Source of the DNA: an uncultured Lachnospiraceae bacterium
GTDB lineage: Bacteria; Bacillota; Clostridia; Lachnospirales; Lachnospiraceae
Assembly: GCA_910577275.1 (NCBI GenBank)
Contig: CAJTMW010000029.1
Coordinates: 1-47,188, forward strand
DNA: 47,188 nucleotides
Direction: 5' to 3'
The notes beneath the pieces were generated by a model, which was not told the DNA's origin, did no database searches, and was given only the letters and a program-made list of their open reading frames with translations. Both the position numbers and the translations under genes were made by a program. Positions 16,632 to 25,431 of the stretch are shown one piece after another; the stretch's first letter is position 1; the number at the start of each line of letters is the position of its first letter.

Positions 16632-16660
16632 TTTACTTTGCGCATAATTTAGTGTATATT
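16632..16660 (+). promoter_or_regulatory. Probable promoter of the zinc-finger/polA unit
   Basis: TTTACT (16632-16637) and TATATT (16655-16660) with a 17-base spacer. It lies just after the nag terminators and about 36 bases before the next start codon. Confidence 0.55.
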
Positions 16661-16695
16661 ATTTAGAGGCAATAATTACGCGGCGAGGAACTGTC

Positions 16696-17022
16696 ATGAC
16701 ATGTAAAGAAGCGGAAAAATTGATTCCCGTTTTTCTTGAAGATGATTTGGACACGGATGATTTGCGGGAATTTATGGAGCATATAGACGAGTGCGGCGAG
16801 TGCAAGGAAGAGCTTTCCATTCAGTTTCTTGTGAAGGAAGGGCTTTCGAGGCTGGAAGCGGGCAGCGTGTTTGACTTGAAGAACGAACTGGAATACCGGA
16901 TAGGGATGGAGGAACACGCCTTAAAGATGAGAGAAAGTCTGACGTGGCTTTCTTATCTTCTGGACGGCCTTGTGGTGATTGCGGCGATTGTGCTGGTGGC
17001 GCTGGTGATGGCGTTTTACTGA
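16696..17022 (+). CDS. Membrane-anchored zinc-finger protein (zf-HC2/anti-sigma-like)
   Basis: A 108-residue protein with an N-terminal HxxxCxxC zinc motif of the ZAS/zf-HC2 type: C3, H29, C33, C36. A helical linker follows, then one transmembrane helix at about 88-107 at the very C-terminus. This layout is that of small anti-sigma factors that hold a sigma factor at the membrane, but there is no sigma gene beside it and almost nothing lies outside the membrane. It may instead sense redox or anchor another partner. It is 133 bases upstream of polA on the same strand. The start is ATG 16696, with GGCGAGGAA upstream. Confidence 0.7.
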   Translation: MTCKEAEKLIPVFLEDDLDTDDLREFMEHIDECGECKEELSIQFLVKEGLSRLEAGSVFDLKNELEYRIGMEEHALKMRESLTWLSYLLDGLVVIAAIVLVALVMAFY

Positions 17023-17155
17023 TGCCTGCGGACAGAGAGCCGGGCGGCTGCTGATGTGGATTTGACGAATGCCATGTGTTGTATATTTGCGGCTTTGCTG
17101 TGAAGGATGCCTTCTGCATTCTGGGAAATTAGTATGAGAAGAAACGGGGAAAAGC

Positions 17156-19810
17156 ATGGAAAAGTTAGTTTTGATTGACGGACACAGTATTTTAAACAGG
17201 GCGTTTTACGGGGTGCCCGACCTGACCAACAGCGAGGGGCTTCATACCAATGCCGTGTACGGTTTCCTCAACATTATGTTTAAAATTCTGGAGGAGGAGT
17301 CGCCGGATTATCTGACGGTGGCTTTTGATGTGAAAGCGCCTACCTTCCGCCATGAGATATATAAAGAGTATAAGGGTACCAGAAAGCCTATGCCGGAGGA
17401 GCTGCGGGAGCAGGTTCCGGTTCTCAAGGAGGTGCTTGCCGCCATGGGGATTAAAATGATGGAGCAGGCGGGGCTTGAGGCCGACGATATTTTGGGAACG
17501 CTGGCAAAGCGGGCGCAGAAGGAAGGGAAGGCTGTCTCCCTTGTATCGGGCGACAGGGATTTGCTGCAGGTTGCGACCGATGTCATAAAAATCAGGATTC
17601 CCAAAACAAAAGGCGGAAAAACGGAGATTGAAGATTATTATGCCGCTGATGTAGAAAAAAAGTATCAGGTGAATCCCGTTCAGTTTATCGACTTAAAGGC
17701 TTTGATGGGGGATACGGCGGATAATATTCCGGGTGTGCCCAAGGTAGGAGAGAAAACGGCGGCGGAGCTGATGACGCAGTTCGGCTCTCTCGACAATATT
17801 TATGTTCATGTGGAGGAGGTCGCGAAAAAATCCGTCCGGGAGTCTTTGATAAATAATAAGGAGCTTGCTTATTTAAGCAAAACCCTTGCCACAATCAATG
17901 TGGACAGCCCTCTGGAATTTTCCATGGAGGAAGCCAGGATTCATGATTTTTATACGGAGGAGGCTTATGTGCTTTTAAAGAAGCTTGGATTTAAAAGCCT
18001 GCTTTCCCGGTTTGAAAAGAGTATTTCCAATGACAGCCTGACAGGGCAGTTTCGTATGGTGACGGGGCTGGAAGAGGCGGAGGCGGTTTTTGCAAAAGCG
18101 TTTGCGGCCGGGGAGGAGTCTGCCGGTATTATGGGCTTTGCCATTCTCCGGGACGAAAAGGCAAAGGATGATTTTGCCGGAGTGGCTCTTTCCCTGCCAA
18201 AGGGGGAGTGCTGCTTTATTCCCTGTGAAGGCTTTGTGACGGAAGGGTATCTGAAGGAAAAAATGGCCCGGCTTGCCCGGAGGGGGCATCTGGCCTGCGG
18301 AAATATTAAATACGCTTACGATTATCTGGATTGCGATGAGACGGAAAGATTTTTTGATGTGATTCTGGCGGCCTACCTTCTTAATCCGCTGAAAAATGAT
18401 TATTCCCTTGCGGACGTCGCAGGCGAGTATCTGGGGCTGATGATTGCGGAGCGTTCCCAGCGTTTCGGCAAGGCGGCTTTGACGAAAGCCTTTGAGGATA
18501 ATCCGAAGGAGTTTACGGAATACGCCTGTTATCTCGCCTATGTGAGCATGGCGGCGGCGCCTGTTCTGGAAGAAAAGCTTGCGGAGGCGGGAATGCTTTC
18601 CCTTATGAAGGAGATTGAAATGCCTCTTTCCTATGTGCTTTACGACATGGAAAAGGAAGGGATTCTGGTAAAACCCGAGGAGCTTAAGCTGTACGGCGAG
18701 GCTCTCATGGGGAGAATCGGAGAACTTGAGAAAAAAATATACGAGGAGGCCGGAACGGAGTTTAACATCAATTCCCCGAAACAGCTTGGCGAAATTTTGT
18801 TTGAGAAGATGGGACTTTCCGGCGGGAAAAAGACGAAAACAGGCTATTCGACTGCAGCGGACGTGCTGGAGCGGCTTTCCGAGGAGCATCCTATTGCGGC
18901 GGACGTGCTGGAATACCGGGGGCTTGCCAAATTAAAGTCCACCTATGCGGACGGACTTTCCGCCTTTATCGGGGAGGACAAGAGGATACACACCACCTTT
19001 AACCAGACAATCACCGCAACGGGGCGAATCAGCTCCACCGACCCAAATCTGCAGAACATTCCCATGCGGACGGAGCTGGGGAGAAAAATCAGAAAGGTAT
19101 TTGTTCCGAAGGAGGGCTGTATTTTTACGGACGCCGACTATTCTCAGATTGAGCTTCGGATTCTGGCCCATATGTCCGAGGACGAACAGCTCATAAACGC
19201 CTATAAGATGCATGCGGATATTCACAGGATTACGGCCTCTCAGGTGTTCCATATTCCTTTTGACGAGGTTACTGATTTGCAGCGCCGCAACGCCAAGGCG
19301 GTGAATTTCGGGATTGTGTACGGCATCAGCTCTTTCGGGCTAAGCCAGGGCTTAAGCATCACCAAAAAAGAGGCGGGCCAGTATATCGAGCAGTATTTTG
19401 CCACCTATCCGGGAGTGAAAAATTTTCTGGACAGGGCGGTAAAGGGAGCGAAGGACAACGGCTATGTGACCACTTTGTTTGGAAGGAGAAGGCCCATACC
19501 GGAGCTGTCCTCGGGAAACTTTATGCAGCGTTCTTTCGGGGAGCGGGTCGCCATGAATTCCCCCATTCAGGGGACTGCAGCGGATGTGATTAAGATTGCC
19601 ATGATAAAGGTGCACAGGCGGCTAAAGGAAGAAGGGCTGAAATCCAGGCTGATTTTGCAGATTCACGACGAGCTTTTGATAGAGACGGTGAAGGAAGAAG
19701 CGGAAAAGGTACGGCTTATCATGGAGGAGGAAATGAGCCGGGCGGCGGACTTTTCCGTGAAGCTGGAGATTGATTTGCACGAGGGCAACGACTGGTACGA
19801 GGCGAAGTAA
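17156..19810 (+). CDS. polA: DNA polymerase I
   Basis: An 884-residue family A polymerase. The N-terminal 5'-3' exonuclease (1-~290) has GHSILNRAFYG, LEADDILG and DTADNIPGVPKVGEKTA. The middle 3'-5' exonuclease-like domain (~310-490) lacks the DxE catalytic motif; the equivalent stretch reads MGFAILRDEK, so proofreading is probably lost, as in several Gram-positive PolA. The polymerase domain (~500-884) has motif A DADYSQIELRI, the O-helix RRNAKAVNFGIVYG, and motif C QIHDELLIE. It fills Okazaki and repair gaps and removes RNA primers. GAAACGGGGAAAAGC precedes the start. coaE and the walJ-like gene follow on the same strand. Confidence 0.97.
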   Translation: MEKLVLIDGHSILNRAFYGVPDLTNSEGLHTNAVYGFLNIMFKILEEESPDYLTVAFDVKAPTFRHEIYKEYKGTRKPMPEELREQVPVLKEVLAAMGIKMMEQAGLEADDILGTLAKRAQKEGKAVSLVSGDRDLLQVATDVIKIRIPKTKGGKTEIEDYYAADVEKKYQVNPVQFIDLKALMGDTADNIPGVPKVGEKTAAELMTQFGSLDNIYVHVEEVAKKSVRESLINNKELAYLSKTLATINVDSPLEFSMEEARIHDFYTEEAYVLLKKLGFKSLLSRFEKSISNDSLTGQFRMVTGLEEAEAVFAKAFAAGEESAGIMGFAILRDEKAKDDFAGVALSLPKGECCFIPCEGFVTEGYLKEKMARLARRGHLACGNIKYAYDYLDCDETERFFDVILAAYLLNPLKNDYSLADVAGEYLGLMIAERSQRFGKAALTKAFEDNPKEFTEYACYLAYVSMAAAPVLEEKLAEAGMLSLMKEIEMPLSYVLYDMEKEGILVKPEELKLYGEALMGRIGELEKKIYEEAGTEFNINSPKQLGEILFEKMGLSGGKKTKTGYSTAADVLERLSEEHPIAADVLEYRGLAKLKSTYADGLSAFIGEDKRIHTTFNQTITATGRISSTDPNLQNIPMRTELGRKIRKVFVPKEGCIFTDADYSQIELRILAHMSEDEQLINAYKMHADIHRITASQVFHIPFDEVTDLQRRNAKAVNFGIVYGISSFGLSQGLSITKKEAGQYIEQYFATYPGVKNFLDRAVKGAKDNGYVTTLFGRRRPIPELSSGNFMQRSFGERVAMNSPIQGTAADVIKIAMIKVHRRLKEEGLKSRLILQIHDELLIETVKEEAEKVRLIMEEEMSRAADFSVKLEIDLHEGNDWYEAK

Positions 19811-19872
19811 AAGCCCTTGAGAAACAGCCCGGACGGGCGGATGCGAGGGCGGTATAGAGGCGACAGTGGAAG

Positions 19873-20484
19873 ATGAAAGTGATTGGAATTACCGGCGGCG
19901 TGGGTTCTGGAAAATCTGCGCTGCTGTCCTATGTGGAAAATACATATAACTGCAAAGTGATTCTGGCGGACGAGGTTGCCCACAGGGTGAGGGAACCGGG
20001 CAATCCGGGGTATGAGAGTCTGACCCGGGTTTTACCCTCCGACGTTCTGGATGCGGACGGGACCATCGACAGGGTTCGGATGGCAGAGCAGATTTTTGCA
20101 TCGGATGATTTGCGAAAAAAGGTCAACGATATTGTCCATCCGGCAGTAAAAGAAGTTATTTTAGCGGAAATCGACAGGGGGAAAAAAGAAGAAAAGCTGG
20201 ATTTTCTGTTTATAGAAGCGGCGCTTCTTATCGAAGACGGTTATCTCGATATCGTGGATGAAATGTGGTATATTTATGCCTGTGAAGAGGTAAGGCGGCA
20301 GCGGCTCCGGGAGACGAGAAATTATCCTGATGAGCGCATTGACATGATTATGAAAAGCCAGCTTGCGGAAGACGCGTTCAGAGAGGCATGCGATGTGGTG
20401 ATTGATAACAGAGGGAGCCTTGACGCGGCCTGCCGGCAGATAGATGAACAGCTTAAAAACAGCGCAGAAATGAGGATAAAATGA
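19873..20484 (+). CDS. coaE: Dephospho-CoA kinase
   Basis: A 203-residue P-loop kinase. The Walker A GGVGSGKS is at about residues 8-15; ADEVAHRVREPG matches the CoA-binding lid region, and the HPAVKE and FIEAALLIEDG motifs are typical. It phosphorylates dephospho-CoA at the 3' hydroxyl, the last step of CoA synthesis. Length is normal. It starts about 60 bases after polA and its stop overlaps the next start (ATGA), indicating translational coupling. The polA-coaE order is common in Gram-positive genomes. Confidence 0.95.
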   Translation: MKVIGITGGVGSGKSALLSYVENTYNCKVILADEVAHRVREPGNPGYESLTRVLPSDVLDADGTIDRVRMAEQIFASDDLRKKVNDIVHPAVKEVILAEIDRGKKEEKLDFLFIEAALLIEDGYLDIVDEMWYIYACEEVRRQRLRETRNYPDERIDMIMKSQLAEDAFREACDVVIDNRGSLDAACRQIDEQLKNSAEMRIK

Positions 20485-21305
20485 GAATTTGCAGCATTGC
20501 CAGCGGAAGCAGCGGGAATTGTATTTATGTGGGCTCTGATACCACGCACCTTTTGGTGGATGTGGGAATCAGCGGAAAGAAAACGGAGGACGGGCTGAAA
20601 AAGCTGGAACTTTCCATGAGGGATATTGACGGAATCTTTATCACCCATGAGCATACAGACCACATTGCAGGGCTGGGCGTTCTGGCAAGAAAATACGGGG
20701 TGCCCGTTTACGCGACAGAAGGAACCATAGAGGCAATCAAAAGCACTTCCTCTGTGGGGGACGTGCCGGAAGAGCTTTTTTGCCCGGTTCGGGCGGATGA
20801 AAAGGTGATTGTGAAGGATTTAATATGTAATCCCATGAAGATTTCCCATGACGCGGCGGAGCCGGTGGCCTACCGGATTTCCCACGGAAAGCAGAAGGTG
20901 GGGATTATCACAGACCTGGGAAACTTTAACGATTATACGGTGGAGTGCTTAAAAGGCGTGGAAGCGCTTTTGCTGGAAGCCAATCATGACGTGAATATGC
21001 TCCAGGTAGGGCCCTATCCGTATTATTTAAAACAGCGGATTCTGGGAGAGAGGGGGCATCTTTCCAATGAAAGGGCGGGTCAGCTCCTGTACGGACTTTT
21101 AAACGAAAATTTAAAGGGCGTACTGCTGGGGCACTTAAGCAAGGACAACAATCTGCCGGAGCTTGCCTACGAATCGGTACGTGTGGAGGTCACCATGGCG
21201 TGTATGAGCTCCGGCGGCGAGGGAAAAGAGCCGGGAATCAGGATTTCCGATTTCCCCATGTACGTGGCGCCCAGAAGCGAGCTTTCACCGGTGATACAAT
21301 TATAA
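20481..21305 (+). CDS. Metallo-beta-lactamase-fold hydrolase, WalJ/YycJ-like
   Basis: A 274-residue MBL-fold protein with the metal motif THEHTDH (H56, H58, D60, H61). LVDVGISGKK follows the first strand, and ITDLGN, LEANHD and LLGHLSKDNN supply the later metal ligands. This matches the YycJ/WalJ group, proposed 5'-3' exonuclease-like nucleases linked to repair and cell-wall control. The usual walRK genes are absent here; instead it is coupled to coaE through a 4-base overlap. The exact substrate is not shown by the sequence. Confidence 0.88.
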   Translation: MRICSIASGSSGNCIYVGSDTTHLLVDVGISGKKTEDGLKKLELSMRDIDGIFITHEHTDHIAGLGVLARKYGVPVYATEGTIEAIKSTSSVGDVPEELFCPVRADEKVIVKDLICNPMKISHDAAEPVAYRISHGKQKVGIITDLGNFNDYTVECLKGVEALLLEANHDVNMLQVGPYPYYLKQRILGERGHLSNERAGQLLYGLLNENLKGVLLGHLSKDNNLPELAYESVRVEVTMACMSSGGEGKEPGIRISDFPMYVAPRSELSPVIQL

Positions 21306-21341
21306 ATATAGCGGAACTGAAATAAGAACAGGAGAATGAGG

Positions 21342-21614
21342 ATGGATAAAACAATTATTACGGTAGTAGGAAAAGACACGGTAGGGATTATCGCAAAGGT
21401 ATGCACTTATCTTGCTGAGAATCAGATTAATATTCTGGATATTTCCCAGACCATTGTACAGGGATATTTTAATATGATGATGATTGTGGATGTAAACAAC
21501 ATGGAAAAGCAGTTCGGCGAAATGGCGGAGGAGCTTCACAGCTTAGGGGAGTCAATCGGAGTGGACATCAAGTGCCAGAGAGAAGAAATTTTTGATAAGA
21601 TGCACAGAATCTAA
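21342..21614 (+). CDS. ACT domain protein, UPF0237
   Basis: A 90-residue single ACT domain. It opens with TIITVVGKDTVGIIAKVCTYLAE, the ligand-binding loop of ACT domains, and continues with NILDISQTIVQGYFNMMMIVD. It is paired with UPF0210 downstream, a conserved neighbourhood in Gram-positive bacteria, so it is presumably a small-molecule sensing partner of that protein. The ligand is unknown. The start is ATG 21342 rather than 21336, because AGGAG (21330-21334) would be only one base from the earlier ATG. Confidence 0.92.
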   Translation: MDKTIITVVGKDTVGIIAKVCTYLAENQINILDISQTIVQGYFNMMMIVDVNNMEKQFGEMAEELHSLGESIGVDIKCQREEIFDKMHRI

Positions 21615-21655
21615 GCAAACGGACGGCTCCGTGGGCGCACGCGAAAGGAATTGAA

Positions 21656-23020
21656 ATGATAAACTTATTTGAAGTTGTAGAAACCAATGAAATGATAACC
21701 AAAGAAAATCTGGACGTCCGCACGATTACCCTTGGAATCAGCCTTCTCGACTGTATCGATTCGGATTTGGAAAGGCTGCGGGATAAGATTTACAGGAAAA
21801 TTTACGATGCGGCGAAGGATTTGGTAAAGACCGGGGAGGAGATTTCCGCGGAGTTTGGAATCCCTATCGTAAACAAAAGAATTTCGGTGACGCCCATTGC
21901 CCTTGTGGGAGGCGCCGCCTGCCGGAGCGCGGAGGACTTTGCCTCAATTGCCGGAACCCTTGATAAGGTTGCAAAGGAAGTGGGGGTAAATTTTATCGGC
22001 GGGTATTCCGCCCTTGTGTCGAAAGGGATGACGGCTGCGGACGAGCTCTTAATCCGCTCCATTCCCCTTGCATTGTCCGCCACGGAGCGGGTATGCAGCT
22101 CCGTCAATTTAGGCTCCACCAGAACGGGCATCAACATGGACGCCGTGAAGCTGATGGGGGAAATCATCAAGCAGACGGCGGAGTACACGAAGGAGGCAGA
22201 TTCCCTTGGCTGCGCCAAGCTGGTGGTTTTCTGCAATGCACCGGACGACAACCCGTTTATGGCGGGCGCGTTCCACGGAGTGACGGAGGCGGATAAAATC
22301 ATCAACGTGGGGGTCAGCGGGCCGGGAGTGGTGAAAAACGCGGTCAGCAAGGTCAGAGGGGAAAACTTCGAAGTACTCTGTGAAACCATCAAAAAAACGG
22401 CTTTCAAGGTAACCCGTGTGGGCCAGCTGGTGGCAAAAGAGGCTTCCGCCCGCCTTGGCGTGCCTTTTGGAATCGTGGATTTGTCCCTTGCCCCTACGCC
22501 TGCCATCGGAGACAGCGTGGCGGATATTCTCTGCGAGATTGGTCTGGAATATGCCGGTGCGCCGGGGACCACGGCGGCCCTTGCCATGCTCAACGACCAG
22601 GTGAAAAAGGGCGGGGTGATGGCTTCGTCCTATGTGGGGGGCCTTAGCGGCGCGTTTATTCCGGTAAGCGAGGACCAGGGGATGATTGACGCCGTGGAGG
22701 CGGGCGCGCTTTCTTTGGAAAAGCTGGAGGCAATGACCTGCGTGTGCTCCGTGGGGCTTGATATGATTGCCGTGCCGGGAGATACGAAGGCGACTACCAT
22801 TTCGGGAATCATTGCGGATGAGATGGCGATTGGCATGGTGAATCAGAAAACCACGGCGGTCCGCCTGATTCCGGTAATCGGAAAGGGCGTGGGTGAGAGC
22901 GTGGAGTTCGGCGGCCTTTTGGGCCATGCGCCGATTATGCCGGTGAACCGGTTTTCCTGCGACGGATTTGTAAACCGGGGAGGCAGAATACCGGCCCCGA
23001 TTCACAGCTTTAAGAATTGA
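21656..23020 (+). CDS. UPF0210 (DUF711) family protein
   Basis: A 454-residue member of the UPF0210/DUF711 family: the N-terminus has NLFEVVETNEMITKENLDVRTITLGI, and the body has many Gly/Ala-rich motifs. The family has a pyruvate-formate-lyase-like barrel fold in known structures but lacks a settled function. The C-terminus GGRIPAPIHSFKN matches the family's typical end. AAAGGAATTGAA precedes the ATG. It is 41 bases from the ACT gene, consistent with a two-gene unit. There is no radical-SAM activase nearby, so glycyl-radical chemistry is not supported here. Confidence 0.92.
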   Translation: MINLFEVVETNEMITKENLDVRTITLGISLLDCIDSDLERLRDKIYRKIYDAAKDLVKTGEEISAEFGIPIVNKRISVTPIALVGGAACRSAEDFASIAGTLDKVAKEVGVNFIGGYSALVSKGMTAADELLIRSIPLALSATERVCSSVNLGSTRTGINMDAVKLMGEIIKQTAEYTKEADSLGCAKLVVFCNAPDDNPFMAGAFHGVTEADKIINVGVSGPGVVKNAVSKVRGENFEVLCETIKKTAFKVTRVGQLVAKEASARLGVPFGIVDLSLAPTPAIGDSVADILCEIGLEYAGAPGTTAALAMLNDQVKKGGVMASSYVGGLSGAFIPVSEDQGMIDAVEAGALSLEKLEAMTCVCSVGLDMIAVPGDTKATTISGIIADEMAIGMVNQKTTAVRLIPVIGKGVGESVEFGGLLGHAPIMPVNRFSCDGFVNRGGRIPAPIHSFKN

Positions 23021-23060
23021 CCGTAAGACATGGCTTAGGAAAAAATTAAGATTAAATACA

Positions 23061-23089
23061 TTGTTTCACCGGGGGGAGTGTGTTATAGT
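23061..23089 (+). promoter_or_regulatory. Promoter of the six-gene transporter-like cluster
   Basis: TTGTTT (23061-23066) and TATAGT (23084-23089) are 17 bases apart. A perfect inverted repeat starts 2 bases past the -10, over the expected transcription start. Confidence 0.6.
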
Positions 23090-23090
23090 T

Positions 23091-23113
23091 TTTTAAGGTG
23101 TACTACCTTAAAA
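23091..23113. promoter_or_regulatory. Palindromic operator candidate over the transcription start
   Basis: TTTTAAGGT (23091-23099) and ACCTTAAAA (23105-23113) form a perfect 9-bp inverted repeat around GTACT. The position directly after the -10 suits a repressor. It lacks a T tail after a GC stem, so a terminator is unlikely. No regulator gene is adjacent. Confidence 0.55.
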
Positions 23114-23135
23114 TTAAGAGACAGAGGTTATATAA

Positions 23136-25415
23136 ATGAAGAAAAATAAAAGAATTTTTGCCGCGGCGGCCGCGCTTACAGGGATTTTATTGTCAGTGCT
23201 TTCAGGCTGCGGCGGGAAAGAGGATACCGGGGAAACAAAAAAGCCGGAGGGGCTTATTTATGTGCCGCAGTACGCACAGATAGATATGGATAAGGATTCG
23301 TATGTGTACGCGGCGGCAGCAGCAGGAGACAATATTTTCATCTGTGCCCAGAAATGGGACGAGGCGGCGGGTACGAGCTCCAATTTCCTTTATAAATATA
23401 AGATAGCGGAGGATAGCTCCGAAAAGCTTGCCCTTGAGATGGATGAAAACTCCAATGTTTCCAATATGACAATAGGTCCGGACGGAGACATTTATATGGT
23501 AGTAAACAAAAACTCCTATAATACGGATGAAAGCGGCGAGATAACGGACGCCTCCCAGACTATAGAGCTCTGGGATATTTCTCCTGAGGACGGCTCTGTG
23601 AAAGAGGCGACGGATGTCACGGAGTTTATAGAAAGCGATTCGGATTATGTCTATGTCCAGAATTTCTGTATTGACGGTCAGGGAAATTTTTATCTCTATG
23701 ACGGGGATAAGGGGCTGCATGTTGTAAGCAGGGAGTTTCAGAAGGTCTGCGATATTGACTTTGAAAACTGGATTAACGCAATGGCGGCTTCCAAAGAAGG
23801 GGACGTATACATAGCGGCTTACGGCAATAACGGTATGGAGCTTCGGAAGGTGGATTTGGCGGCCAAAGCCATGGGAAATCCCATAGAAGGGGCGGTGGAG
23901 CCTTACGGAAATGCTTCTTTTTATACCGGAATAGAAAAGAGCTTTCTGGTTTCGGTTTCCGACCAGGTTTCCCGGATGGATATTGCATCGGGGGAAAAGG
24001 AAGACCTGTTTAAGTGGCTGGATATGGATGTGAACGGCGACAGCGTCAGGTATGCGGGAGAGCTTTCCGACGGCCGTATCTGGGCGCTTGTCAATGACTA
24101 CAGCGCGTCGGGGGATTCCTCCAACGAGCTTGTGTTTGCAGTCCAGAAGGACGCCTCCGAGGTAGTGCCTAAGGAAGAAATCGTTTACGGTACTATGTGG
24201 GTGGATTACCAAATCAAGAGAAATATTATCGACTTTAACAAAAAGAATGAGAAATACCGGATTACGGTAAAAGAATACGGCAACGACGATTTTGAGACCG
24301 GACTCACACAGTTCCACACGGATTTGACCACTGCGAACTGTCCTGATATTATCAGCCTCAATAACATAAACTATGACCAGTATGTAAGCCTTGGCGTGCT
24401 TGAGGACATCTATCCTTATATGGAAAAAAGCGGTCTTAACAAAAGTGATTTTGTGGAAAATGTGATGCAGGCATTCGAGGTGGACGGCAAGCTGTACGGC
24501 GTACTTCCGCAGTTTTATATTGATACCACCATGGCGAAGACCTCTCTGGTGGGAGAGAAAACCGGATGGACTTTGTCTGAGATGCTGGATTTTGTTGAAA
24601 GCATGGATGCGGAAAACATCTTTTCCTACGGAACAAGAAGCAGTATATTCTATTATTGTATTTATAATAATATAGATGAGTTTGTGAACTGGGAGACCGG
24701 CGAATGCTCCTTTGACGGCGAGGACTTTATCAGAGTGCTTGAATTTGCGGCAAAATTCCAGGATGACGCCGATTATAACTATAACAATGAGGAGGGTATA
24801 TCTTCCAGGCTCCGCAATGACAGGATACTGCTTTTCCAGAACACCATAACGTCGGTTCAGGAGTACCAGATGATGCAGGGAATGTTCGGCGAACCTCTTT
24901 CCTTTGTGGGCTATCCCAACAGCGAGCGGCAGGGCAATCTGATTCAGCCTTCCGGCGGCAGTCTCGGTATGTCGGCGAAATCGGATAAGAAGGACGGCGC
25001 GTGGGAGTTTATGCAGACGCTGCTTTCCGAGGATTATCAGAATGCGCTGGTGTCCGAGCATGGAAGCAACGGCTTCCCCATAAGAAAGTCGGCTCTCGAG
25101 GCGCAGTTTGAGATGGATATGACGCCAGACTATTATACCGACGAAAACGGCGAGCAGGTGGAAAGTCCCAAGACACATTGGGGATGGGACGATTTTGAGA
25201 TGGAAATCATGGCGGCTACCCAGGAGGAAGTGGACGCAATTAAAACGCTGATTGCATCGGCAAGCAAGCTGGGAACTTCCGGAAGCATGGATACGCAGCT
25301 TTCCAAAATTATTACGGAGGAATCGGAACCCTTCTTCAAGGGGCAGAAGTCGGCGAAGGATGTTGCGGGCGTTATTCAGAACAGAATTCAGATTTATGTA
25401 AATGAAAACAGGTAA
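23136..25415 (+). CDS. Large lipoprotein: propeller-like N-half plus solute-binding C-half (paralogue 1)
   Basis: A 759-residue exported lipoprotein. The signal peptide ends in lipobox LSGC with C25 as the lipidated residue. Residues ~40-340 consist of repeated short beta motifs (for example GPDGDIYMV, DGQGNFYLYD), suggesting a beta-propeller. Residues ~348-759 resemble family 1 extracellular solute-binding proteins, with NIIDFNKKNEKYRI, CPDIISLN, VDGKLYGVLP, KKDGAWEFMQTLLSEDYQ and a C-terminus ending YVNENR. Usual sugar-binding lipoproteins are about 400-450 residues, so the N-half is an addition. It starts the cluster; permeases follow. The ligand is unknown. A paralogue ends the cluster. 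Confidence 0.85.
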   Translation: MKKNKRIFAAAAALTGILLSVLSGCGGKEDTGETKKPEGLIYVPQYAQIDMDKDSYVYAAAAAGDNIFICAQKWDEAAGTSSNFLYKYKIAEDSSEKLALEMDENSNVSNMTIGPDGDIYMVVNKNSYNTDESGEITDASQTIELWDISPEDGSVKEATDVTEFIESDSDYVYVQNFCIDGQGNFYLYDGDKGLHVVSREFQKVCDIDFENWINAMAASKEGDVYIAAYGNNGMELRKVDLAAKAMGNPIEGAVEPYGNASFYTGIEKSFLVSVSDQVSRMDIASGEKEDLFKWLDMDVNGDSVRYAGELSDGRIWALVNDYSASGDSSNELVFAVQKDASEVVPKEEIVYGTMWVDYQIKRNIIDFNKKNEKYRITVKEYGNDDFETGLTQFHTDLTTANCPDIISLNNINYDQYVSLGVLEDIYPYMEKSGLNKSDFVENVMQAFEVDGKLYGVLPQFYIDTTMAKTSLVGEKTGWTLSEMLDFVESMDAENIFSYGTRSSIFYYCIYNNIDEFVNWETGECSFDGEDFIRVLEFAAKFQDDADYNYNNEEGISSRLRNDRILLFQNTITSVQEYQMMQGMFGEPLSFVGYPNSERQGNLIQPSGGSLGMSAKSDKKDGAWEFMQTLLSEDYQNALVSEHGSNGFPIRKSALEAQFEMDMTPDYYTDENGEQVESPKTHWGWDDFEMEIMAATQEEVDAIKTLIASASKLGTSGSMDTQLSKIITEESEPFFKGQKSAKDVAGVIQNRIQIYVNENR

Positions 25416-25431
25416 TCACAGGGGGAGTGAA

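Noticed and set aside
17975..18889. A 304-codon minus-strand frame opposite polA
   Set aside because: Fully inside polA, with no motifs or start signals.
23202..25178. A 658-codon open frame on the minus strand opposite the first lipoprotein gene
   Set aside because: It overlaps a gene with a lipobox, solute-binding motifs and a good ribosome binding site, and its translation has no recognisable motifs. Long antisense frames arise in this genome because G/C-rich third positions avoid stops.
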